From positions 62,001-126,000 of the forward strand of contig NZ_DIVJ01000023.1 of NCBI RefSeq assembly GCF_002428305.1: a stretch of 64,000 nucleotides of DNA, read 5' to 3'. The notes beneath the pieces are model-generated. The model was not told the origin of the DNA. It was given only the letters and a program-made list of their open reading frames with translations, and did no database searches. A program made the translations under genes and the position numbers. Positions 44,360 through 53,543 of this stretch are shown one piece after another. Source of the DNA: Flavobacterium sp. UBA6135 (GTDB taxonomy: Bacteria; Bacteroidota; Bacteroidia; Flavobacteriales; Flavobacteriaceae). The first letter of the stretch is position 1, and each line of letters opens with the position of its first letter.

Positions 44360-45475
44360 TTACTGAACAGGAATTAATAAATACCTTCCATCCAAACTGT
44401 TAAACCAAATGTCATATTGACCTGCAGCTACTGGAATGTTTGGGCCTCCATCTGTTCCTAATCCACTTAGAGCTGTGTTACCACCCCAATTTACTGCCCA
44501 ATCATTATTGGCTCTAAATTTCATTTCTCCATTATTTAAAATAGCATTAATTCTCCAAATATGAGGATTAAACGAACCTGTTTCCATTGCGGTACTTGCA
44601 TCCCAACCTTGTGCTGTTGAATCACCAATTATACCAACTGTTGGAAAAGCTGTAGGCACAGTTCCAGCAAATGGAACAAGAGTATACGTCATCGATGTGC
44701 TATTAAAGGTGAAAGTATAATAACCAGCTGCTGGAACGATGAAAGCTCCTGGGTCACTTCCGGTACCATCATTAACAGCTAACGCACCTCCTCCGTTTGT
44801 TCCCCATTGTGGTTGCCACTGTCCTTTTTGTTCTAGTAACTTAAACTCGCCGGCAACAAAATAACCAGTGAAGTAATAAATATTATCGTCTGAAGGATCT
44901 CTAAAAATTGGTGTATTTGTTGCGTTATTATTCCAATCATCATTATTAGCTATACCATCCATATTTGTATCAAAAGCATTTCCAACTATATACAATTCTC
45001 TTTTAGCTACAACTGGGCTAAATGTTGTCAATAATATAGTCACAACATTAGAATATAATGGCTGAGCACCATTAGTTCCACTTGTTGATTTAATTCTGAT
45101 ATCCAAAGCTCCTTCAATTTCTGGAATTAAACCCGCTTCAATTGCTGCAGAATTTAATTCTGCAACAGACCAGGTTAGGTTTGTATTGGTAGTATTTCCA
45201 GCAACAATAAATGTTTCAAAATTATTACCAGACTGTGCAATTTCAACATTGTAATTAATTGCTGTGGGAGTTCCATAATCTGCTTCAGACCACGAAACAG
45301 TTAAAGCGGGATTATTTGCCAAGTCAGATGTTAAAACCACAGCTGTTCCCGCATCTGGCGTTAAAATATCAAAACTCGCAGGAGGTGTTAAGAACATTAA
45401 ATCTTGTTCATCTTCACAAGACCATAATCCAACAAAAAGGATTGTAGCTAAAAATAATTTAAATGTATTTTTCAT
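44360..45475 (-). CDS. susE: SusE-like starch-binding outer-membrane lipoprotein
   Basis: 371 residues. A lipoprotein signal (FLATILFVGLWSCEDE) precedes an N-terminal SusE Ig-like domain (about 30-145, ALTVSWSEADYGTPTAINY) and two SusE/F-type starch-binding modules (about 155-370) with aromatic patches WQPQWG and NNDWAVNWGG. SusE proteins hold starch at the cell surface next to SusC/D. It is 29 bases downstream of susD. Confidence 0.88.
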   Translation of the reverse strand: MKNTFKLFLATILFVGLWSCEDEQDLMFLTPPASFDILTPDAGTAVVLTSDLANNPALTVSWSEADYGTPTAINYNVEIAQSGNNFETFIVAGNTTNTNLTWSVAELNSAAIEAGLIPEIEGALDIRIKSTSGTNGAQPLYSNVVTILLTTFSPVVAKRELYIVGNAFDTNMDGIANNDDWNNNATNTPIFRDPSDDNIYYFTGYFVAGEFKLLEQKGQWQPQWGTNGGGALAVNDGTGSDPGAFIVPAAGYYTFTFNSTSMTYTLVPFAGTVPTAFPTVGIIGDSTAQGWDASTAMETGSFNPHIWRINAILNNGEMKFRANNDWAVNWGGNTALSGLGTDGGPNIPVAAGQYDIWFNSLDGRYLLIPVQ

Positions 45476-45504
45476 TTTTTTAATATTTAAGTTTAAAGGG
45501 ATTT

Positions 45505-47100
45505 TTAATACCCAGGATTTTGTGTTAAATTAGGATTTGAAGCCAGTGAAGCTTGAGGAATTGGATATAATCTCAAATTTGTTGAAATTGAGACACCATT
45601 ACTACTGTTCCCTTTCCATGACCAGTTGTATGCTCCGCCAGTATATCTATTGAATCTTATCAAATCTTGTCTTCTATGACCTTCCCAATGCAATTCTCTT
45701 GATCGTTCATCTAATATAAAATTTAATGTTAGCTGTCCAGAAGTAATATTTCCGATTTGAGAGCCATTATTTGCTCTTTCTCTTAACGCATTAACATATG
45801 TTAAAGCTTGTGGTAATGTTGCACCACCGGCACCTCTTAAAGCACATTCAGCATACATCAAATAAACATCTGCTAAACGGAACATTGGAAAATCTGTATC
45901 CACAAAAGTTGTGCTAATTCCTGCAACTCCTGTAGAAGATATATTTGAATACTTGGCTAAAATATAACCTTGATCTCTATTTGCAACATCTGAAATATCA
46001 ATGTCTCTTACTCCAGAAATTATAGTATTTCTAACATCATTATTAAACTGATTTCCATCAAATTTTTGAACAAATTGCTTTCTTAGACGAAGAGCACCTC
46101 CCCATCCACCAACACCAAATTGATTACCATTACCCTCAATGGATCCAACTTGACCATTAATCATCACAGTAGTAGGCCCATAATTCTGAGTAACTAAACC
46201 ATCAGACTGGATAAAGAAAATCGCTTCTGGAGAAGTGTGATTATCTGCTTTGAAATTATTTAAATAGTTTGGAGCCAATGTATATCCAGACCCAATAATC
46301 GCAGTACATTGTTCTGCACAATTAGCATATCTATTCGTTCCAATGTATACTTCAGCATTTAAGTATAATTTAGCCAATACCATTCTTGCAAATCCTTGAT
46401 CTAATCTCCCGGATGCGTTAGTTCTAGGAGCTTTTAGATTTGGTAAAATCGATACCAGCTCTTCCTCTATATACTCAAAAAGTTGTTGAGCGTTATATTG
46501 AGGCCCTGCTACACCAACTACATCATTTTCAGTATTAAATGGTGCTTTCCCAAACAAATCTAACATATGATAATAAGACAATGCTCTCAAAGCACGTGCT
46601 TCATTTCGGTAATCCTCAATTTCCGCAAGCGTTTGTGCATTTGTAATGCCTCTAGCACTTAACTTTTCTGGAGTAGATTGTCTTAAGAATTCATTAGCCA
46701 ATGCTACCTGAAACATTCCTCTACTGAACATTCCTCGAATAATAGGATTTGATGCATTCCAAATATTTCTTTGAAGTTCTCTTGTTCCGGGGTCATTTTC
46801 ATAACTCCAGATTACTTCGTCTGTTGACAAATTTTGCATGTACCAAAGCACACGTCCATACTGACTGGTTCCTGCATCAACCCCTCCAATGTTAGAATTA
46901 TCAGGCCCAAGTGTTCCTGTTAAAGACAAGTTACCATAAACCCCAGCAATAGCTTGAGCATATGCACCGTCTTGAGCATAAAACTCATCAGCAGAAGCCT
47001 GATTAGGGTCTCTGGGCACAACATCTAAATCATCTTCACACGATTGCATTAAAAATGCAAAACACATAAAGAAAAAGACTTTAGTTTTCATAGTTTTCAT
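45505..47100 (-). CDS. susD: SusD/RagB-family glycan-binding lipoprotein
   Basis: 531 residues. A lipoprotein signal (FFFMCFAFLMQSCEDD) precedes a TPR-rich SusD fold. Typical segments are ADEFYAQDGAYAQAIAGVYG, YRNEARALRALSYYHMLDLFG, FPMFRLADVYLMYAECALRG and the C-terminal LDERSRELHWEGHRRQDLIRF. It captures maltodextrins and closes as a lid over SusC. Two in-frame ATGs occur at the start (47100 and 47091); I keep the first. Confidence 0.95.
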   Translation of the reverse strand: MKTMKTKVFFFMCFAFLMQSCEDDLDVVPRDPNQASADEFYAQDGAYAQAIAGVYGNLSLTGTLGPDNSNIGGVDAGTSQYGRVLWYMQNLSTDEVIWSYENDPGTRELQRNIWNASNPIIRGMFSRGMFQVALANEFLRQSTPEKLSARGITNAQTLAEIEDYRNEARALRALSYYHMLDLFGKAPFNTENDVVGVAGPQYNAQQLFEYIEEELVSILPNLKAPRTNASGRLDQGFARMVLAKLYLNAEVYIGTNRYANCAEQCTAIIGSGYTLAPNYLNNFKADNHTSPEAIFFIQSDGLVTQNYGPTTVMINGQVGSIEGNGNQFGVGGWGGALRLRKQFVQKFDGNQFNNDVRNTIISGVRDIDISDVANRDQGYILAKYSNISSTGVAGISTTFVDTDFPMFRLADVYLMYAECALRGAGGATLPQALTYVNALRERANNGSQIGNITSGQLTLNFILDERSRELHWEGHRRQDLIRFNRYTGGAYNWSWKGNSSNGVSISTNLRLYPIPQASLASNPNLTQNPGY

Positions 47101-47111
47101 AGTTTTTTATT

Positions 47112-50069
47112 TTAAAATTTTACGTTAGCCCCAAACAAAAATTGTCTCTGTCTTGGGTAGATAGTATTGTCAAAACCTCCTGTTACTTCGGGGTCTAAAC
47201 CACCATATTTTGTGATTACAAATGCATTTTGAACACCTGTAAATAGGCGTAAAGAAGCTTTTCCTTCTAACCATTTAGGAAAAGTATAACCTAAAGTTAC
47301 ATAATCCATTCTTAAAAAAGAGGCATTTTCAACATACATGTCTGATAAAACATTTTCTCCATTTTGTTCTACAAAATTTGTATTTAAAACATTTGTTGAA
47401 ATGTTTTCCAATACACCATTCTGAATCAAAGCATAATAAGAACGGGTAGATTCTACAGCATTTAAAACTCTATTTCCTATACTTGCTCTAAGGTTAAATG
47501 CAAAATCAAAGTTTTTATAATTCATAGTAGAATTAAAACCTAATAATAAATCAGGATCAGGATTTTTATAAATGTACCTGTCGTCACCATTAATTAAACC
47601 ATCACCATTTAAATCTGCAAAGGCTCCTTCAATTGCAGCACCACTAGGGTCATACAATTGTTTGTAAACGAAAAAGGAGAAAGGCGTATATCCTTCTTGC
47701 AAGATTTGAGAAGTTCCTCCCGTTCCTGCACCTGATTGACCGGTAAATAAAGGTGAGCCTAATGCTATTTTCTCAATTCTTCTTTCAAATTTTGTAGCAT
47801 TAAACCCAACATTCCAATTGAAGTTTTCTGAATTAAAAAGATCATAATTGATAGAAAATTCTATACCTTTTGAACTCATGTCCCCAACATTCTGTGGCCC
47901 TTGGTTTGAGAAGTTACTTCCATCTGCGAATGGTCCAATCTGAAAAAGATCATTAGAAAGTTTATAAAACACATCTAAAGACCCATTCAATCTATTGTTC
48001 ATAAATCCATAATCTAACCCCGCATTATAGGTTGTTGTTTCTTCCCATTTCAATGGTCCAAAAGCACTAGGAACGCCAACATTTATAGGTTGTCCGCCAA
48101 TAATATATTGAGAGTTTGCATCACCTAAATTATAAATTGATTGATAAAAAGACGCCTGATCAATTGACTGTTGACCAGTAATACCCCAACCTAGACGTAA
48201 CTTTAAATCAGACAATACAGTAGAATCTTTGAAAAAATCTTCTTTAATTTTCCAACCTAAAGCTGCAGCAGGGAAATTGCCCCATCTGTTATCAGGACCA
48301 AAACGTGATGTACCGTCTCTTCTGTAAGACAATGTTAATAGATACTTGTCTTTTAAATTAAAATTTGCTCTTCCAAAATATCCTAAAAGAACAACATCTG
48401 TATCAACATAATATCTTAGTTGGTCTGTTGGATCGGTTGCTTCAAAACCTGCTTGGCCAGAGTTTTCAAACTTTTGATACGAATAACCAGCTGTACCTTC
48501 AAAACTTAAGTCGCCAAACTCTTTGTTGTAGATAAAATAGAAATCTAATAATTTATTAATTCTTTGGTTAGCTTCATTAAATTTTGTTCCTAAAGATATG
48601 TTATTGTTTTGAAAACCTGATCTAGCGGAAGTAGATCTAGTTCTAGATCTTTCCCCATCATTATTATCATACCCCAAGTTTAAAACCGCTCTTAATTCTG
48701 GTAAAAAATGAAACTTATAATCTACTTCAAAGTTTCCAAAAAATCTATTATTTGTTCCTCTGTCATTAGTTTGCAGTAATTGTGCAACCGGATTTGGAGT
48801 TGATGGATTTAAGAATGGATTACCCGGTAAATTTGGGTTGTAATATTCAAAGAAACCATCATAAGGTGAATTTACATCGTAAATAGGTTGTGTTGGGTCA
48901 AATCGAATTGCTGCCCCTTCTACTCCATCTGCAAACCTATTTCGTTGATTTGTGTAATTCGCAGAAACTCTAAATTTCAAATGATTTTCAAATAAAGAAG
49001 GAGACAAATTTAAAGAAACTGAATTTCTTGTAAACTCATTTGTCAATCGAAGACCTTCCTGATACGTGTTTCCAATTGATAATCTTGTTGGAATTGATCC
49101 AAATAAATTTCCTTTAAGTGATAAATTATTGTCAACAAAATCTGTTCTTCTGTAAATTGCCTTTTGCCAATTTGTATTAGCATCTCCCAGCATAGCTACC
49201 TGTCCTGGTGTTCCAATACCCGGTGTAAGCTGCACACCATTTCCATCAAATGTTCCGGCTACTAAAGCTCTAAACTCATCACCGGTGAACACATCTATTT
49301 CTCCAACATTTTTTCCAGAACCATATTGAAAATTATATTCAACCTGAAGTGTTTTAGCTCCTCTTTTGGTAGTGATAATGATAACGCCATTAGAAGCTCT
49401 AGATCCATAAATAGCTGTAGCAGAAGCATCTTTCAAAATAGTAAATGACTCAATATCATTTGGATTTATCGAAGATAAAATCGATGTTGCTCCTGCTGCA
49501 CCTTGATTATCAATTGGCAACCCATCAATCACAATCAAGGGATCATTCGAGGCCAACAAAGAAGAACCTCCACGAATTCTGATTTCAGAACCAGATCCCG
49601 GTGCTCCACTTGTATTAATTGTTAAACCGGCTACTTTACCGTTCAGTAAATTCTCCGCAGTAACATTTGCACCCTTGTTAAAATCTTCAGAAGTAATTTG
49701 AGTTACAGAGCCGGTTGCATCTTTTTTCTTAACCGTTCCATAACCAATAAGCACTACCTCATCAAGTTGTGCCGTATCTTCTTCTAGTGAGACTTGAAGA
49801 TTTCTTTGATTACTAAATGTAACATCGATTGTTTTGAATCCTACAAAGGACAATTCAATAACATCTCCGCTTTTTAGATTTGACAGTGTAAAATTTCCGT
49901 CAAAATCAGTAATGGTACCATTTGTAGTACCTTTTACAATTACGCTAACTCCTGGCAATGGCAGATTTGTTGCCTTCTCTGTGACATTTCCAGTTAAAGT
50001 ATTCTGTGCCAATAGTGTAAGTGGCATCAGAAGCAACGCAATGAACAACTTTTTGTAAATTGTTTTCAT
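47112..50069 (-). CDS. susC: SusC/RagA-family TonB-dependent transporter
   Basis: 985 residues. After a signal peptide (FIALLLMPLTLLAQ) come an N-terminal carboxypeptidase-regulatory-like domain (about 24-100, LTGNVTEKATNLPLPGVSV), the TonB box region, a plug domain (GYGTVKKKDATGSVTQI; RIRGGSSLLASNDPLIVIDG), and a 22-strand barrel ending in LFGANVKF. It imports maltodextrins through the outer membrane using TonB energy. It is the first gene of the minus arm. Confidence 0.96.
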   Translation of the reverse strand: MKTIYKKLFIALLLMPLTLLAQNTLTGNVTEKATNLPLPGVSVIVKGTTNGTITDFDGNFTLSNLKSGDVIELSFVGFKTIDVTFSNQRNLQVSLEEDTAQLDEVVLIGYGTVKKKDATGSVTQITSEDFNKGANVTAENLLNGKVAGLTINTSGAPGSGSEIRIRGGSSLLASNDPLIVIDGLPIDNQGAAGATSILSSINPNDIESFTILKDASATAIYGSRASNGVIIITTKRGAKTLQVEYNFQYGSGKNVGEIDVFTGDEFRALVAGTFDGNGVQLTPGIGTPGQVAMLGDANTNWQKAIYRRTDFVDNNLSLKGNLFGSIPTRLSIGNTYQEGLRLTNEFTRNSVSLNLSPSLFENHLKFRVSANYTNQRNRFADGVEGAAIRFDPTQPIYDVNSPYDGFFEYYNPNLPGNPFLNPSTPNPVAQLLQTNDRGTNNRFFGNFEVDYKFHFLPELRAVLNLGYDNNDGERSRTRSTSARSGFQNNNISLGTKFNEANQRINKLLDFYFIYNKEFGDLSFEGTAGYSYQKFENSGQAGFEATDPTDQLRYYVDTDVVLLGYFGRANFNLKDKYLLTLSYRRDGTSRFGPDNRWGNFPAAALGWKIKEDFFKDSTVLSDLKLRLGWGITGQQSIDQASFYQSIYNLGDANSQYIIGGQPINVGVPSAFGPLKWEETTTYNAGLDYGFMNNRLNGSLDVFYKLSNDLFQIGPFADGSNFSNQGPQNVGDMSSKGIEFSINYDLFNSENFNWNVGFNATKFERRIEKIALGSPLFTGQSGAGTGGTSQILQEGYTPFSFFVYKQLYDPSGAAIEGAFADLNGDGLINGDDRYIYKNPDPDLLLGFNSTMNYKNFDFAFNLRASIGNRVLNAVESTRSYYALIQNGVLENISTNVLNTNFVEQNGENVLSDMYVENASFLRMDYVTLGYTFPKWLEGKASLRLFTGVQNAFVITKYGGLDPEVTGGFDNTIYPRQRQFLFGANVKF

Positions 50070-50105
50070 ACAGTTTGTTTAGATTAAAATTGTGTTTTTT
50101 GTGTG

Positions 50106-50123
50106 CTTGTATTTTACTTCGAA
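50106..50123. promoter_or_regulatory. 18-bp shared element, copy 1 (susC leader)
   Basis: CTTGTATTTTACTTCGAA on the plus strand, 37-54 bases upstream of the susC start. The identical sequence occurs at 51396-51413 in front of the MFS transporter, in the opposite orientation relative to its gene. Confidence 0.6.
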
Positions 50124-50179
50124 TGTTAAATTTACGTAAAAATCTAAACAATTTTTGTGAACAGCTGTTAAAAGTGTTG

Positions 50180-50193
50180 CGAAAACGTTTTCG
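50180..50193. promoter_or_regulatory. LacI-type operator palindrome
   Basis: CGAAAACGTTTTCG is a 14-bp perfect palindrome with the central CG typical of LacI/GalR operators. It lies between susC and the divergent lacI-family gene, about 111 bases from susC and 103 bases from the regulator. The likely ligand is the regulator encoded at 50297. Confidence 0.7.
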
Positions 50194-50296
50194 TGTTGAA
50201 AAGTTTTAATAATTCATAGTTTTTTACCCCCAAAATTCCGATTACAGAAAATTAAATTTATCTTTATTCAAAATTTACTATTTACCACACCCTAAA

Positions 50297-51316
50297 ATGA
50301 AAAGAAAAGTTACCCTAAAACAGATTGCAAAAGAACTTGATGTATCAATTTCAACCGTTTCAAAATCATTAAAAGACAGTACAGAAATCAGTGAAGATAC
50401 TCGCTTAAAGGTACAAGCTTTTGCTAAACTTTATAACTACAAACCAAACAACATTGCTTTAAGTTTAAAGAATAAAAAAACCAAAACAATTGGTGTTATT
50501 ATTCCGGAGATTGTACATCATTTTTTTGCAACAGTTATCAGTGGCATTGAACATCTTGCTAATGAAAACGGATACAACGTTATTGTCTGTTTGTCTGACG
50601 AATCTTTTGATAAAGAGGTTATCAATATGGAAATGTTGGCAAATGGAAGTATTGACGGATTCATCATGTCTTTGTCAAAAGAAACGCAACAAAAAAGAGA
50701 TTTTCATCACATCACAGAAATTATAAATCAAGGAATGCCGGTTGTAATGTTTGACAGGGTTTCAAACGATATTTTATGCGACAAGGTAATTATTGATGAT
50801 AATCTAGCTGCTTTCAACGCTGTTCAAACCTTGATTGAAAAAGGAATGAAGAAAATAGCATTAATCACAACTGTTGATTACGTTAGCGTTGGGAAACTGA
50901 GAACTGACGGCTACATTAAAGCATTAAAAACTAACGATTTAAAAGTAAATAACGAACTAATATTAAAAATTGAAGACATTGACAACTGTGAAAATCTAAT
51001 TGAGGATTTAATTAAAAACAATAAAATTGATGCTGTTTTTGCGGTTAATGAACTATTTGCAGTAACTGCAATTAAAGCAGCTTCAAAACACAATATTAAA
51101 GTTCCAGAGGAAATCTCGGTCATTGGATTTACCGATGGCATTATCTCCAAATATGCTTCACCAAGCATCACTACTGTTAGTCAAAACGGAATTAAAATGG
51201 GAGAAAAAGCAGCTAAAATGTTAATCGAAAGATTAGAGAGTGATGAATGGGATGACGAACACTTCAAAACTGAAGTTATTGAAACACATCTGGTGGAAAG
51301 AGAATCCACAAAATAA
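50297..51316 (+). CDS. LacI-family transcriptional regulator of the starch locus
   Basis: 339 residues. The N-terminal helix-turn-helix (LKQIAKELDVSISTVSKSLK) and hinge (YNYKPNNIALSLKNKKTKTI) are followed by a periplasmic-binding-protein-like effector domain (about 60-335; VIIPEIVHHFFATVISGIE, VIGFTDGIISKYASPSITTV). It probably senses a maltose-type sugar and controls both arms of the locus. A near-consensus box TATCTTTA lies at 50259-50266. An operator palindrome is upstream. Confidence 0.93.
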   Translation: MKRKVTLKQIAKELDVSISTVSKSLKDSTEISEDTRLKVQAFAKLYNYKPNNIALSLKNKKTKTIGVIIPEIVHHFFATVISGIEHLANENGYNVIVCLSDESFDKEVINMEMLANGSIDGFIMSLSKETQQKRDFHHITEIINQGMPVVMFDRVSNDILCDKVIIDDNLAAFNAVQTLIEKGMKKIALITTVDYVSVGKLRTDGYIKALKTNDLKVNNELILKIEDIDNCENLIEDLIKNNKIDAVFAVNELFAVTAIKAASKHNIKVPEEISVIGFTDGIISKYASPSITTVSQNGIKMGEKAAKMLIERLESDEWDDEHFKTEVIETHLVERESTK

Positions 51317-51368
51317 ATTTTCTATTAAAATATTTAAGCCTAATAAATTTTTCGAATAGAAAAAAATA

Positions 51369-51376
51369 TATATTTG
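51369..51376 (+). promoter_or_regulatory. -7 box for the MFS transporter operon
   Basis: TATATTTG, an exact TAnnTTTG match, predicts a start near 51382 and a ~90-base leader. No TTG -33 element is present at the usual spacing, which would fit an activated promoter (inference). Confidence 0.6.
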
Positions 51377-51388
51377 TAATCAGTATTA

Positions 51389-51446
51389 ATCAAAACTTGT
51401 ATTTTACTTCGAACCCACAAGTTTTGATAAGCCTTAAACGCTTATC
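51389..51446 (+). promoter_or_regulatory. Overlapping inverted repeats in the MFS transporter leader
   Basis: Repeat 1: ATCAAAACTTG (51389-51399) and CAAGTTTTGAT (51418-51428), 11 bp perfect. Repeat 2: GATAAGC (51426-51432) and GCTTATC (51440-51446), 7 bp perfect. They share GAT at 51426-51428, so the two hairpins partly exclude each other. The loop of the first holds most of the 18-bp shared element. Confidence 0.6.
51396..51413. promoter_or_regulatory. 18-bp shared element, copy 2 (MFS transporter leader)
   Basis: CTTGTATTTTACTTCGAA, identical to 50106-50123. Here it lies in the predicted transcript, 60-77 bases before the ATG, with bases 51400-51413 in the loop of an 11-bp hairpin. Confidence 0.6.
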
Positions 51447-51472
51447 GTTTTATTAACCAATAAATTACGATA

Positions 51473-52819
51473 ATGGAAAAGCGTAAGTTAAGTTTCTGGG
51501 AAATTTGGAACATGAGTTTCGGTTTCTTGGGGATACAAATGGGTTTTGCCCTCCAAAATGCAAATGCCAGTAGAATTCTTCAAAAGTTTGGTGCCGATGT
51601 TCATGAACTTTCGTGGTTTTGGATTATTGCTCCACTCACAGGATTAATTGTTCAACCCATTATTGGTCACTACAGTGATAATACTTGGGGTCGCTTTGGA
51701 AGAAGAAAACCTTTTTTCTTACTTGGTGCTGTTCTTGCCTCTGTCGGGTTAATTTTAATGCCGCAATCTGAAATTTTCATTGCCTTTTTACCTGCTCTTT
51801 GGGTTGGTGCCGGAATGCTTATGATTATGGATGTTTCATTTAACATTGCTATGGAACCTTTTCGTGCTTTGGTTGGAGACAATCTTCGAACGGATCAAAG
51901 AACATTGGGTTTTAGTGTGCAAACTGCTTTAATTGGAATGGGAGCTGTTGTTGGTTCAATTCTACCTTCTTTTTTAAGATGGGTTGGTGTTACAGGTGAA
52001 ACCGAAAGCGGAATTCCCAATGATTTAATTTGGTCTTTTATTATTGGTGCAGCTATTTTAATAATTACCATTTTAGTTACTGTAATTACTACGCATGAAT
52101 ATTCGCCACAAGAATTAGAAAATTTTACAGACGAAAAAGCTCATAAAGATGCCATTGGTGATGAAAAACCTTCACGGTTGTTAGACATTTTTGAAGATTT
52201 TGCTAAAATGCCAACCACTATGCGTCAATTAAGTATGGTTCAATTCTTTTCTTGGTTTGGTCTTTTCGGAATGTGGGTGTTTACAACTCCTGCCATTGCT
52301 CAACACATTTATGGTTTGGCATCAGATGATGTGAAAAATCCATTATTTGATGACGCTGGAAATTGGGTTGGTGTTCTTTTTGGCGTTTACAATTTCGTTT
52401 CGATGATTTTTGCGTTCACACTTCCTTACATTGCCAAACAAATTGGACGAAAAAAAACACACGCAACTTCTCTAATTATTGGAGGAATCGGATTAATTTC
52501 TATCTATTTTATGCCAAATAAAGATGCTCTGATTTTTTCTATGATTTGTATAGGAATTGCTTGGGCGAGTATTTTATCAATGCCTTATGCCATTCTTGCC
52601 GGATCTATTCAACCCAAGAAAATGGGAGTTTACATGGGAATTTTTAATTTCTTTATCGTAATTCCACAAATTATTAATGCCCTCATTGGAGGATTACTTG
52701 TTAAATATTTATATAATGATCATGCCATTTTTGCTTTGGTAACTAGTGGTGTCAGTTTTTTAATTGCTGCAGCCTTAGTTTACAAAGTAAAAGATGTTGA
52801 TGATGTAGTACAAAACTAA
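51473..52819 (+). CDS. MFS maltose/sugar transporter (SLC45-like)
   Basis: 448 residues with 12 membrane helices. The N-terminus KLSFWEIWNMSFGFLGIQMG, the SDNTWGRFGRRKPF loop (MFS motif A equivalent) and KQIGRKKTHATSL in the second half mark the glycoside-pentoside/SLC45-like group. It should import maltose or short maltodextrins across the inner membrane, supplying the cytosolic phosphorylase. It overlaps pgmB by one base. Confidence 0.92.
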   Translation: MEKRKLSFWEIWNMSFGFLGIQMGFALQNANASRILQKFGADVHELSWFWIIAPLTGLIVQPIIGHYSDNTWGRFGRRKPFFLLGAVLASVGLILMPQSEIFIAFLPALWVGAGMLMIMDVSFNIAMEPFRALVGDNLRTDQRTLGFSVQTALIGMGAVVGSILPSFLRWVGVTGETESGIPNDLIWSFIIGAAILIITILVTVITTHEYSPQELENFTDEKAHKDAIGDEKPSRLLDIFEDFAKMPTTMRQLSMVQFFSWFGLFGMWVFTTPAIAQHIYGLASDDVKNPLFDDAGNWVGVLFGVYNFVSMIFAFTLPYIAKQIGRKKTHATSLIIGGIGLISIYFMPNKDALIFSMICIGIAWASILSMPYAILAGSIQPKKMGVYMGIFNFFIVIPQIINALIGGLLVKYLYNDHAIFALVTSGVSFLIAAALVYKVKDVDDVVQN

Positions 52820-53475
52820 TGAATCAAAGATGTTTCATATTCGACCTCGATGGCGTAATCGTTGACACGGCTAAATATCACTTTTTAGCTTGGCAAAAAA
52901 TTGCGAACCAGTTAGGTATTGAATTTACGCCCGAACACAACGAAGAACTCAAAGGTGTAAGCCGTGTTCGATCACTGGACCTTATTTTAGCCTTAGGAAA
53001 TCTAGAAGCTTCGCAAGAAGACAAAAACAAATGGCTCGTTCAAAAAAACGAAGACTATCTTTCCTATTTGGTGGATATGGACGAAAGTGAAATCTTACCG
53101 GGAGTTTTACCGGTTCTCATTTATCTTAAAGAAAATAACCAAAAAATCGTATTGGGTTCTGCCAGTAAAAACGCAAAACCAATTTTAGAAAAAGCAAAAA
53201 TTATCGATTATTTTGACGCCATTGTGGATGGAAACGATGTGTCTAATGCAAAACCAGACCCGGAAGTTTTTATTCAAGGAGCCAAAAAAGTAAATTTTTC
53301 AAACGAAAAATGTATCGTTTTTGAAGATTCTGTAGCTGGAGTTCAAGCTGCAAATAGTGCCGGGATGACGAGTGTTGGAATCGGCGAAGAAAGTATTTTA
53401 CATGAAGCTCAATTCGTATTTCCTGATTTCACACACATCGATTTGAATTTTATACAAAACCTAATAAATAAATAG
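52819..53475 (+). CDS. pgmB: Beta-phosphoglucomutase
   Basis: 218 residues, HAD superfamily. Motif I FDLDGVIVDTAKYHFLAWQ carries the nucleophile and acid/base Asp residues. The cap has LKGVSRVRSLDLILAL, motif II is LGSASKNA, and the final Asp region is VFEDSVAGVQAANSAGM. It converts beta-glucose-1-phosphate to glucose-6-phosphate. The neighbouring GH65 phosphorylase makes its substrate. Confidence 0.96.
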   Translation: MNQRCFIFDLDGVIVDTAKYHFLAWQKIANQLGIEFTPEHNEELKGVSRVRSLDLILALGNLEASQEDKNKWLVQKNEDYLSYLVDMDESEILPGVLPVLIYLKENNQKIVLGSASKNAKPILEKAKIIDYFDAIVDGNDVSNAKPDPEVFIQGAKKVNFSNEKCIVFEDSVAGVQAANSAGMTSVGIGEESILHEAQFVFPDFTHIDLNFIQNLINK

Positions 53476-53502
53476 TAAAATTTTAATGATTTCGAATTTT
53501 AA

Positions 53503-53535
53503 AAACTTGAAACGTTAAACTTGAAACTTTTAAAC
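53503..53535. repeat. Short direct repeats upstream of GH65
   Basis: AAACTTGAAAC occurs at 53503-53513 and again at 53517-53527 (14-base period), followed by a degenerate TTTTAAAC. It lies between pgmB and the GH65 gene. Confidence 0.65.
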
Positions 53536-53543
53536 TAAAATTA

